Shown: positions 11,164 to 18,528 of the stretch, piece after piece
Numbering within the stretch: position 1 is the first letter of the stretch
Layout of the letters: the number at the start of each line of letters is the position of its first letter
Source of the DNA: Clostridium rectalis
Lineage (GTDB): Bacteria > Bacillota > Clostridia > Clostridiales > Clostridiaceae
Direction: 5' to 3'
Length of the DNA: 64,000 nucleotides
Assembly (NCBI RefSeq): GCF_900626095.1
Contig: NZ_UYZZ01000003.1
Coordinates: 1 to 64,000, forward strand
Program-made: the position numbers and the translations under genes
Notes under the pieces: generated by a model
Database searches by the model: none
Seen by the model: the letters and a program-made list of their open reading frames with translations, nothing else
Told to the model about the DNA's origin: nothing

Positions 11164-11325
11164 TAATAACCCCTGCTTATTATCCTGTCCTTTTCCTTAG
11201 CTAACTTAAACATTAAATTAAGCTATAAAAAAACAGCTAAAACTTAATTTCTTAGCTACTTACAGATTTATTTTATTAAAACTTATTATAAACATTAAAA
11301 ATTAAATTTATAAATAACTTTATAT

Positions 11326-12315
11326 TTAATTAATTTTATTTAAAAACTCCTTTTTTATATTTGGAAATTCTTTTATATCATTAGAATCTAAATCCTCATT
11401 ATATAAATTAATAACAGAAATTTGTCTGTTCTCATAGGTATGATAATAATAATTACCTGATTCACTACACATAGCTGATGTATAAAAAGTATAATCGCTT
11501 AAATCATCTGATTTTAAAACTACGCCTTTTGGTACTTCACAATTAGATAGAATATGAAACACTCCATTTATTCCTTTTATCTCATTATCAGTATCAGCAA
11601 TATTATTCTTTAAATAAGCTGCCCTAACAAAACGAGACGGAGGTGTAAAGTCCCCAGGTAACCCAAAGGTTCCTGAACCTTGACTAAAAGCAGCTAACTC
11701 TAAATCCCCCCACATAGCATTTTCAAATTGTTTTGGTCTTAAACCAATATATTGGCGTAAATTACTTAGATGCCATTGGAAATTAGGGCTATTAGTCATA
11801 ACACCCACTGGATTATCAAATATTTCAAGACCCCTGCTAGTTTTTTCTACAACTATACTTTTACCTGATCTATCAGTCAAAATCCAATGCAAAGGTGGGG
11901 CAAAATTTAATATTGAGAGAGTCTTGTTAACAATAGACATGTTTTTTAAAGCTTTCTTTACCTGATTTAAATTCTCAAATTGAGATAATACCCAAAATAC
12001 AAAATCATAGCTTGGTACATTCTCCTTATTATTCACAGTTTTTTCTTCAAATTGAGAAAACCCTGGGAAATACAGTGTAGCACATATTAATCCTTTTTCG
12101 TTCATTCCATCTGCTAAAACAGGGTGATTATTTATAACAACAGCCATCCCAATTGTAGCATATTTACTTTTCCTTTCTTTTTTATCCACTTCGGTACTCC
12201 AAACAAAATTCCTAGGAATAATGTTAACTGATTCATTAAATTGTATAGCAAAGTCCATAGTACGTCCAAAAATATTATGTCCATCTTTAGTTTTTAAAGT
12301 TAAACTAGTACACAT
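11326..12315 (-). CDS. Choloylglycine hydrolase family amidase, penicillin V acylase-like
   Basis: A 329-residue Ntn-hydrolase that cleaves amide bonds such as those of conjugated bile salts, penicillin V or N-acyl signals. After Met removal Cys2 (MCTSLTL) is the nucleophile. Arg18 and Asp21 (GRTMDF), Asn175 (MTNSP) and Arg228 (SRFVRA) complete the catalytic set at family positions. Residue 82 is Tyr (LYFPGF) where bile salt hydrolases usually have Asn, which points to the penicillin V acylase group. There is no signal peptide, so it is cytoplasmic. Stands alone. The real substrate is unknown. Confidence 0.85.
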   Translation of the reverse strand: MCTSLTLKTKDGHNIFGRTMDFAIQFNESVNIIPRNFVWSTEVDKKERKSKYATIGMAVVINNHPVLADGMNEKGLICATLYFPGFSQFEEKTVNNKENVPSYDFVFWVLSQFENLNQVKKALKNMSIVNKTLSILNFAPPLHWILTDRSGKSIVVEKTSRGLEIFDNPVGVMTNSPNFQWHLSNLRQYIGLRPKQFENAMWGDLELAAFSQGSGTFGLPGDFTPPSRFVRAAYLKNNIADTDNEIKGINGVFHILSNCEVPKGVVLKSDDLSDYTFYTSAMCSESGNYYYHTYENRQISVINLYNEDLDSNDIKEFPNIKKEFLNKIN

Positions 12316-12682
12316 ATATTAACACACCCTTTTTTATTATTTTCTTTATAAAATATAAATAAATTATTGTATGTATAAATAATAGTATTTCACAACAATT
12401 CATTTATTATTTAACAACAATAATATTATTTATTATATCTGCAATTTTTTAATAATGAATTACAATAAGATGAACTTTTTAGAAATTGCTTATAAACTGA
12501 AGCTTTCATAATATAATCTATAAATATGATCATTTCCTTTCTTACAATTAATAATAATTATTAATCTTTGAACTGGGGAAGGTTTTTATACGTATTAACA
12601 TCAACTATAACATCTTAATTAGAACTATTGGACGTTGTTGCCTAACAAAAAAATTTGTAGAACTTGTGCTAAGGAGGACTAT
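12316..12682. other. Intergenic stretch upstream of the acylase
   Basis: AT-rich DNA between divergent genes. It should hold promoters for both, but no pair is convincing. An upstream extension of the small frame (from TTG 12635) lacks a ribosome site. Confidence 0.4.
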
Positions 12683-12817
12683 TTGATTGGTTATCGTCGT
12701 AAAAATTTATTAAAATCTATAAAATTAGTAGAAGAATTTTACAACATTGCATCAAGAGACGAAGGACGTAACTCAAGAATACTTAAAGGTATATTAAACA
12801 AACTCAGTTCTAAATAA
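12683..12817 (+). CDS. Small basic protein of unknown function
   Basis: A 44-residue protein (MIGYRRKNLLKSIK...) starting at TTG 12683 behind a perfect AAGGAGG five bases upstream. It is lysine and arginine rich and probably two helices. The longer frame from 12635 would add CRTCAKED but has no ribosome site. It is near the size of Spo0E phosphatases but lacks their SQELD-type signature, so I do not assign that role. A terminator follows directly, which supports a real transcript. Confidence 0.55.
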   Translation: MIGYRRKNLLKSIKLVEEFYNIASRDEGRNSRILKGILNKLSSK

Positions 12818-12842
12818 TCTTTTAATCAAAATTAGATAAAAA

Positions 12843-12879
12843 GTTGCTATTTAACAGTTACAAACTATTAAATAGCAAC
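12843..12879. terminator. Bidirectional terminator between the small gene and PAP2
   Basis: GTTGCTATTTAA (12843-12854) pairs perfectly with TTAAATAGCAAC (12868-12879). CTTTATATT follows on the plus strand and TTTTTATC on the minus strand. Confidence 0.75.
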
Positions 12880-12886
12880 CTTTATA

Positions 12887-13573
12887 TTACATAATATTTT
12901 TATAACAATAAATTCTATGTGCCGCTATATTAATACTTACCCAAAATACTGAAGCAAACCATCCTGTAAGTACATCAGTAAAAAAATGTACTCTTAAATA
13001 AATTCTACTTACCCCAATAATTATGGAAAATAGCAGTGCAAGTATGCTAATAATGTATACTAATTTTAAATTTTTTACATATAAAAATATTAAATATATA
13101 ATCATAATAGAAAAAGCCATACATGCCATAGAATGACCACTTGGAAAACTATATCCCTTTGCTATTATTATTTTTTCTATAGGTCTTGTTCTTTTAAATG
13201 TATGTTTTAACAGTTCATTAAAAAGCCAAACACCTACAATATTAGATAAGAAAAATATAGCTTCTTTTTTCATAGTCTTAGTAAATAAAAACGCTACAAC
13301 TATAACTGTCATTATTATTATAGATAAAGGATCTCCAAAATTAGTTATAAACTTAAAGAAATTATCTAAAAAATTATTTTCTATACTCTTTACGTAATTA
13401 ATAGCCTTTACATCTATTAGAAATTTACCTTCTTTGTTTATATAATTAATTATTAAAGTAATAAACAATATTATTGATACAATTCCCATAACAATAGCTG
13501 TAAAAAACCATTTCCAATTATCATCTTTTTCTTTGTAATCTTTTATAAATGTTTCTATAGTTATTTTCAACAT
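12887..13573 (-). CDS. PAP2-family membrane phosphatase
   Basis: A 228-residue integral membrane phosphatase, probably acting on lipid phosphates such as undecaprenyl pyrophosphate or phosphatidylglycerol phosphate. The three catalytic motifs are present: KHTFKRTRP, PSGHSMACM and SRIYLRVHFFTD, with the catalytic histidines in the second and third. About six membrane segments are visible, starting with the one at residues 21-42. The start ATG follows GAGGTG. It is expressed alone, between two terminators. Confidence 0.88.
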   Translation of the reverse strand: MLKITIETFIKDYKEKDDNWKWFFTAIVMGIVSIILFITLIINYINKEGKFLIDVKAINYVKSIENNFLDNFFKFITNFGDPLSIIIMTVIVVAFLFTKTMKKEAIFFLSNIVGVWLFNELLKHTFKRTRPIEKIIIAKGYSFPSGHSMACMAFSIMIIYLIFLYVKNLKLVYIISILALLFSIIIGVSRIYLRVHFFTDVLTGWFASVFWVSINIAAHRIYCYKNIM

Positions 13574-13711
13574 ATCACCTCGTGCTTATAAGTGTATTTA
13601 AATAAAATTATTTTATAGATATATGTACTAATGCATTACCACCTTTTGTCTAAAATCAATGAAACATAATAATTAATTGATATTATATCAAAAAATATAT
13701 AATATTACTAG

Positions 13712-13757
13712 AATAAAACTAGAAACATCGGAAGCTTCCGATGTTTCTAGTTTTATT
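13712..13757 (-). terminator. Perfect 46-base palindromic terminator
   Basis: A continuous palindrome centred on GGAAGCTTCC (13730-13739), with AATAAAACT at one end and AGTTTTATT at the other. It sits directly after the regulator gene that ends at 13760 and is likely to terminate in both directions. Confidence 0.8.
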
Positions 13758-13759
13758 AA

Positions 13760-14395
13760 CTATTCTTCTATATAAGTGTTATATATGAAATTATATACTT
13801 TATCGTATACATTGTTATTTCCTATTACTACTATTGTATCTCCTTCTCTAAATATATAATTGGGTCCTGGAGATATCATTATATCATCTTTTCTTCTATA
13901 GGCAACAACAGTAGCTCCAGTTGCTTGCCAAAATCTTAATTCATTTATTTTTTTCCCAATTACCTTACATCCCTCATTTATTTCCACTTCTATTAATGTA
14001 AAGGGAGTTATATTTCTGAATCTGTCTATAAAATCAAGTATCTTTTCAAAATTTAATTGAATCTCAGTATCTAACTCTTTCTTCTTATCTATTAATCTAA
14101 ATATATTTTCTTTTACTGTACTTAAATATTCATTATCTTTATTTTTTTCAATAAATCTTTCCGCTGCAGATACAGACAAAATTTCTATTCCACTTCCCTT
14201 AGTTGAAGAAACCACTCTCATGTCTTCTAGGAGTGCTATAGCTCTCCTAATGGTTTCTGGGGATACATTATACATACTTGCTAATGTAGACCTTCCACTT
14301 ATCTTTTCATCTGTTTTTAATTCACCTATAAGTATCTTATTAGCTATATCTAACGCTATGTTTTTATAAACTGCCCCTCCATGGTGACCTTTCAT
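13760..14395 (-). CDS. BusR-like regulator: GntR helix-turn-helix plus RCK_C domain
   Basis: A 211-residue protein with a GntR winged helix (about 10-75; RSTLASMYNVSPETIRRAIA), a helical linker (about 85-125) and a C-terminal TrkA-C/RCK_C domain (about 130-205; GCKVIGKKINELRFW, ISPGPNYIFREGDTIVVIG). This is the architecture of BusR, the cyclic-di-AMP-responsive repressor of glycine betaine uptake in lactic acid bacteria. RCK_C domains of this type often bind cyclic di-AMP. Here it is followed upstream (same strand, 83 bases) by an AlaDH/PNT-like gene, and lysine 2,3-aminomutase lies beyond. Target and ligand are inference. The ATG follows GGAGG. Confidence 0.85.
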   Translation of the reverse strand: MKGHHGGAVYKNIALDIANKILIGELKTDEKISGRSTLASMYNVSPETIRRAIALLEDMRVVSSTKGSGIEILSVSAAERFIEKNKDNEYLSTVKENIFRLIDKKKELDTEIQLNFEKILDFIDRFRNITPFTLIEVEINEGCKVIGKKINELRFWQATGATVVAYRRKDDIMISPGPNYIFREGDTIVVIGNNNVYDKVYNFIYNTYIEE

Positions 14396-14478
14396 TTATC
14401 TAATCCTCCATTAAATATGAAATAATTATTAAAATTATAGTATTAATCCTGTAGTCCCATACTATATTACACCAAATT

Positions 14479-15612
14479 CTATTTATTTTCTACCATTTTT
14501 TCATATTTCTCAAAATACTCTATGGTTCCCCTATATATTGCCCTTGTAAAATAATCATCACTACTGCATTTAAAATCTTTCTTATTTAATTTTATAACTT
14601 GTTGAATAATAGGTAACAGTTGTATTCCATATAGTTGCATGCACTCTTTAGGTTTTATTCCTGGCCATGCATTACAACTTACAACTATCCTCTTATTTTC
14701 CTTATTTACCCCTTCAGGAATAGTATTATAAATAGAATCATTAATGTAAATTACAGGTTTATCTAAAGTACCTGTTGGTATACCTTCAATAGCTTTAACC
14801 TGAATAGGATCAGTGTCTATTAAATAAGGGTCCGCAGTTAAATCTAATATTATTGAATGTGGTTTTAATTGAGCTAACAAACTATTTGAGATTATATATT
14901 TAGATGAATTATCTCTTGTAGAAGCATCAATTAATATATCTGTATTTTTTAAAATTTTTATAAGTTCATGTCTATCTTTAGTTATACTTCTTGGTAACAT
15001 TGTTACAGTTATACCCTTTGTCCCTAATTGATTCATTTTCTTATTTAATTCTAAATTCCCATATTTACCTGCAGATTTAGCTGCATAAAGTCCTACCATT
15101 CCCATGCCTATAATACTAACCTTTATTGGTTCCCTATCTTTGGAATAAAAATCTTTAAATGAATTGCTTAATTCTTGAAAAGCTAACTCTACTCCATTCC
15201 CAGAGGTCCCATTGTAATTTACAACTATTCTTTCTAGAAAATCATTTCTTAAAGAGTCCATAGAAACGCCAAATATATTTTTTTCTTTTAGCTTTTTTAC
15301 TCTTGTGGCTCTAGTTGGATAATGTAACATGCTAATAAGAGTACTTCCATTTTTCATATAATCTATTTCCATAAATTCTGGTGACCTAAGTACAACTATA
15401 ATATCCTTTTCATAACATTCCTTATTAGAAACGAACCTTATATTATTATTTGCCTTTAAATAGTCTTCCTCCTTCATACCCATCCCTGAACCATATCCTT
15501 TTTCTAAATAAATTTCTACACTATCTGCTTTAAGCATTTTAAAAATATTTGGCAAAAAATCTCTTTTTTCATTCTTTTCTTTATGCATTCTTGGAAATCC
15601 TAAAGTTTTCAT
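14479..15612 (-). CDS. AlaDH/PNT-family NAD(P)-dependent oxidoreductase, substrate unknown
   Basis: A 377-residue enzyme of the alanine dehydrogenase / transhydrogenase / lysine-ketoglutarate reductase fold. The N-terminal domain has GFPRMHKEKNEKRDFLP and EKGYGSGMG; the Rossmann motif is VSIIGMGMVGLYAAKSAGKYG from residue 164. The C-terminal part has VVSCNAWPGIKPKECM. It is too divergent to call alanine dehydrogenase. It faces the NodB-like/kamA operon across a shared palindromic promoter, so a step in lysine or beta-lysine metabolism is plausible but unproven. Saccharopine- or diaminohexanoate-dehydrogenase-type activity are alternatives. The ATG follows AGGGGG. Confidence 0.7.
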   Translation of the reverse strand: MKTLGFPRMHKEKNEKRDFLPNIFKMLKADSVEIYLEKGYGSGMGMKEEDYLKANNNIRFVSNKECYEKDIIVVLRSPEFMEIDYMKNGSTLISMLHYPTRATRVKKLKEKNIFGVSMDSLRNDFLERIVVNYNGTSGNGVELAFQELSNSFKDFYSKDREPIKVSIIGMGMVGLYAAKSAGKYGNLELNKKMNQLGTKGITVTMLPRSITKDRHELIKILKNTDILIDASTRDNSSKYIISNSLLAQLKPHSIILDLTADPYLIDTDPIQVKAIEGIPTGTLDKPVIYINDSIYNTIPEGVNKENKRIVVSCNAWPGIKPKECMQLYGIQLLPIIQQVIKLNKKDFKCSSDDYFTRAIYRGTIEYFEKYEKMVENK

Positions 15613-15663
15613 AAAATTCCCCCTCGTTCACAAAAATTTTATATAATTGTTACATGAAAGTTT

Positions 15664-15745
15664 TTGACAACAAAAAACTCATATAGTATAATAAAGTTGT
15701 TAATAGTTACAACTTTATTATATAGTGTAAGTTGTAATTTTTCAA
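15664..15745. promoter_or_regulatory. Palindromic divergent promoter for the AlaDH-like gene and the kamA operon
   Basis: On the plus strand TTGACA (15664-15669) and TATAAT (15687-15692) are exactly 17 bases apart, a full consensus promoter. TATAATAAAGTTGT (15687-15700) is repeated in perfect inversion at 15709-15722 across 8 bases. This creates a minus-strand TATAAT (15717-15722), with TTGAAA (15740-15745) 17 bases from it. The two promoters therefore converge on one symmetric element overlapping both -10 boxes, an ideal operator position. Confidence 0.75.
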
Positions 15746-15770
15746 TATGTATGATTAAAGGGGGACAACT

Positions 15771-16550
15771 ATGACAGGTAATTTAAATAAATTATTTAAA
15801 GATTCTGGTTTCCAATTTGCTCTCTCAATAGATTGTGAGGGCACTAATTTCGATAAAAACTTAGAAAATAATGTTGGAAATTTAGAGAAAATCTTAGAAT
15901 TAACTTCTGTAAATAATATTTATACTATTTTATTTATAACCCCTTATTTTGCAGAAATGCTTTGTAAATTAAATTTGACAGAAAAAATCAAAAATTATAA
16001 AGTCATTTTTGGTCTTCATATTCATCCAGATAATTTGCCAAAAAAAATATTAAATTTTTGTCCTTTTATTAGAAAAAATGAAGAATACCTTACCGCTTAT
16101 TCTTATCCTGAACAAAAAATGATAATAAAGCATTGTATGGATTATTTAACTAATAAAGGTATAACTCCCATTGAGATCTTTAGAGGAGGATATTTCTCTA
16201 TGGATGATAACACATCTAAGGCGCTTTCTGAAGCCACAAATATAACATATGAATCTCATAATATATATAGACAGCAATATAAAATTACTAAAAATATATT
16301 AACCCCTATTCCTGTGTATGCATTTAACGATAAAGAGGAATTAAGACTTGAATATTTCTCTTTAGATAAACTAGTTTTAATGTTGCAAAATGCAATTAAA
16401 AAAAATAATAAAACTTTAGCTATAACACATAGCTATTTATTAGACCCAACGGATCATCATTATAAACGAGATGGTATAAAAAAGGACATTCACATTAGAC
16501 TAAATGAATTAATACAAATTATAAATCTTAATAAAAATAAAAAGATATAA
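15771..16550 (+). CDS. NodB-like (polysaccharide deacetylase fold) protein
   Basis: A 259-residue cytoplasmic protein that resembles carbohydrate-esterase-4 domains. FALSIDCEG matches the metal-binding first motif (D), FGLHIHPDN the second, IEIFRGGYFSMDD the third, and AITHSYLLDP the last. There is no signal peptide or membrane segment, unlike cell-wall deacetylases. It starts at ATG behind AGGGGG, is transcribed from a consensus promoter and lies 31 bases before kamA, so the two form an operon. A small-molecule amide hydrolase role linked to lysine metabolism is possible, but I do not assign a substrate. Confidence 0.65.
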   Translation: MTGNLNKLFKDSGFQFALSIDCEGTNFDKNLENNVGNLEKILELTSVNNIYTILFITPYFAEMLCKLNLTEKIKNYKVIFGLHIHPDNLPKKILNFCPFIRKNEEYLTAYSYPEQKMIIKHCMDYLTNKGITPIEIFRGGYFSMDDNTSKALSEATNITYESHNIYRQQYKITKNILTPIPVYAFNDKEELRLEYFSLDKLVLMLQNAIKKNNKTLAITHSYLLDPTDHHYKRDGIKKDIHIRLNELIQIINLNKNKKI

Positions 16551-16581
16551 TTTTTATTAATAGATAGAATGGAGGTTATTT

Positions 16582-17868
16582 ATGAGAGATTACAGAGAAA
16601 TAGAATTATGGAAAGATGTTAGCCCAAAACAATGGATGGATTGGAAATGGCAGTTGCGCAATAGAATTACTACAATATCCCAATTAAAAAGAGTTATAAA
16701 TATTTTACCTGAAGAAGAAGATGCTATAGATAAATGTTTAAAAACTTTGAGAATGGGTATTTCCCCTTATTATGCTTCATTAATAGATCCAAATGATATA
16801 AATGATCCTATAAGAAAACAAGCAGTCCCTACCATACAAGAGCTAAATTTTTCTAGCGTTGATATGTCAGACCCACTTCATGAGGACGCTACCTCACCTG
16901 TACCAGGACTTACTCATGCATATCCTGACAGAGTATTATTTTTAATTACGGATATGTGTTCAATGTATTGTAGACATTGTACAAGAAGAAGATTTGCAGG
17001 TCATACTGATGCTTCTATGCCTAAAAATAGAATTGAAATGGCCCTTGAGTATATTAGAAATACTCCCCAAATAAGAGATGTACTTTTATCTGGTGGAGAT
17101 GCATTAATGGTAGATGACGACAAGCTTGAATATATCATAAAAAACCTACGTGAAATTCCTCATGTAGAAATAATAAGATTAGGATCAAGAGTACCTGTAG
17201 TTAATCCAATGAGAGTAACTGATAATTTAGTAAATATGTTTAAAAAATATCATCCTATTTGGTTAAATACCCATTTCAATCACCCAAATGAAATAACTGA
17301 ATATTCTATTAACGCTTGTGAAAAGCTAGCTAATGCCGGAATCCCTCTTGGGAACCAAACTGTTTTATTAAGAGGGATAAATGATTGTGTCTACATTCAA
17401 AGAAATTTAATTCATAAATTAGTAAAAATGAGGGTTAGACCTTATTATATATATCAGTGTGATTTATCTCAAGGAATTGAACACTTTAGAACCAAAGTGT
17501 CAAAGGGTATAGAAATAATTGAAGGTTTAAGAGGACATACTTCTGGTTTTTGTGTTCCTACTTTTGTTGTTGATGCACCAGGCGGTGGTGGCAAAATTCC
17601 AGTAATGCCTCAATATCTAATAAGTCAAGCCTCAAATAAAATTGTTCTTAGAAATTATGAAGGGGTAATAACAACTTATACAGAACCCGAACACTTTGAA
17701 GAAAATAAATGTTCTTGCGATGTTTGTACAGGTAAAAAAATTGAACCTACTACAGGTGTACTATCCCTTTTAGAAAATAAAAGAATGAACCTAGAACCTA
17801 GATCCCTAGATAGAAAAGAAAGAATTGCAGAATATAAAAAACTTCATGAAGATAGGATAAATCAATAA
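16582..17868 (+). CDS. kamA: L-lysine 2,3-aminomutase
   Basis: A 428-residue radical SAM, PLP-dependent enzyme that converts L-lysine to L-beta-lysine. The cluster cysteines are C126, C130 and C133 (CSMYCRHCTRRRFAGH), and the PLP lysine is K338 (APGGGGK). Asp294 (YQCDLS) and Asp331 (FVVDAPGG) match the two aspartates that hold the substrate's epsilon-amino group in the C. subterminale enzyme. Glutamate 2,3-aminomutases replace them, so this is the lysine type. Downstream CDVCTGKK is the C-terminal zinc site. No ablB acetyltransferase or lysine-fermentation genes are adjacent, so the fate of beta-lysine is open: osmolyte, catabolism or EF-P modification. The ATG follows GGAGG. Confidence 0.93.
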   Translation: MRDYREIELWKDVSPKQWMDWKWQLRNRITTISQLKRVINILPEEEDAIDKCLKTLRMGISPYYASLIDPNDINDPIRKQAVPTIQELNFSSVDMSDPLHEDATSPVPGLTHAYPDRVLFLITDMCSMYCRHCTRRRFAGHTDASMPKNRIEMALEYIRNTPQIRDVLLSGGDALMVDDDKLEYIIKNLREIPHVEIIRLGSRVPVVNPMRVTDNLVNMFKKYHPIWLNTHFNHPNEITEYSINACEKLANAGIPLGNQTVLLRGINDCVYIQRNLIHKLVKMRVRPYYIYQCDLSQGIEHFRTKVSKGIEIIEGLRGHTSGFCVPTFVVDAPGGGGKIPVMPQYLISQASNKIVLRNYEGVITTYTEPEHFEENKCSCDVCTGKKIEPTTGVLSLLENKRMNLEPRSLDRKERIAEYKKLHEDRINQ

Positions 17869-17883
17869 TTTTCATATATAAAA

Positions 17884-17912
17884 AGGCTGTTGTAATTTTT
17901 TACAAACAGCCT
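17884..17912 (-). terminator. Terminator after the first tspO
   Basis: AGGCTGT (17884-17890) pairs with ACAGCCT (17906-17912), with an inner GTAA/TTAC. On the minus strand it is followed by TTTTTATATA, on the plus strand by no T-tract. It mainly serves tspO, and perhaps kamA as well. Confidence 0.65.
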
Positions 17913-17942
17913 AAAACTTAAAATAGATTGGTTACTATGTTA

Positions 17943-18440
17943 TTAGTTAAGAATCCAAATAAAACAGTTTAATACTGCAGCAAATATAATCCATAAAAGA
18001 TATGGTATCATAAGTTTAGCTGCAATTTTATCATATCTATAAAATTCTAAAATTGTTAAAATAACAAAACATATTAAAAGCATCAATTCAAAAAATGCTA
18101 GTTCTATGAGCCCAAATCTAAAAAATATTATACTCCATAAAAAATTCAATAATAACTGAGTATTATAAAACTTTAATGCCATTTTAACATCTATACCTTC
18201 TTTTCCTATCATCCATATCCTATAAACTGCTATACCCATTAACGCATATAATATAATCCATACTATTAAAAATACGTTTGCTGAAGGAGCAAATGAAGGT
18301 TTTTGTAAACTCTGGAAAACCCCTCTTATATCTCCGGAAAACAATGCTGACAGCATTCCTATTAATTCAGCTATTAGTATACTTATAAGCAAAGTCCCTA
18401 TATTACTTTTCCCATTGACTTTAAAAATATTTTTTTTCAT
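17943..18440 (-). CDS. tspO: TspO/MBR family tryptophan-rich membrane protein
   Basis: A 165-residue protein with the full five membrane segments of TspO (the first at about 16-36). Family motifs are KPSFAPSANVFLIVWIILYA, NFLWSIIFFRFG and PYLLWIIFAAVLN. TspO proteins bind and may degrade porphyrins, and they also transport or sense stress ligands. The gene is alone, between two terminators. A second, shorter TspO lies at 21392. The ATG follows AGAGGG. Confidence 0.92.
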   Translation of the reverse strand: MKKNIFKVNGKSNIGTLLISILIAELIGMLSALFSGDIRGVFQSLQKPSFAPSANVFLIVWIILYALMGIAVYRIWMIGKEGIDVKMALKFYNTQLLLNFLWSIIFFRFGLIELAFFELMLLICFVILTILEFYRYDKIAAKLMIPYLLWIIFAAVLNCFIWILN

Positions 18441-18486
18441 TTATCCCTCTAATTAAAATTCTATCAATACATAATATGCTAAAAAT

Positions 18487-18528
18487 AAAAAAATATGAGG
18501 TAAAGTTATCCTTACCTCATATTTTTTT
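18487..18528 (-). terminator. Terminator at the end of the first chemoreceptor
   Basis: AATATGAGGTAA (18492-18503) pairs with TTACCTCATATT (18512-18523), flanked by A-tract and T-tract. It works in both orientations and overlaps the receptor stop codon. Confidence 0.82.

Noticed and set aside
12635-12817. 60-residue version of the small gene, and Spo0E-type phosphatase
   Set aside because: No ribosome site at the upstream TTG, strong AAGGAGG at the internal one; the SQELD-type signature of Spo0E is missing.
16582-17868. Glutamate 2,3-aminomutase
   Set aside because: The two substrate aspartates of lysine 2,3-aminomutase are present (D294 and D331). Glutamate enzymes have other residues there.
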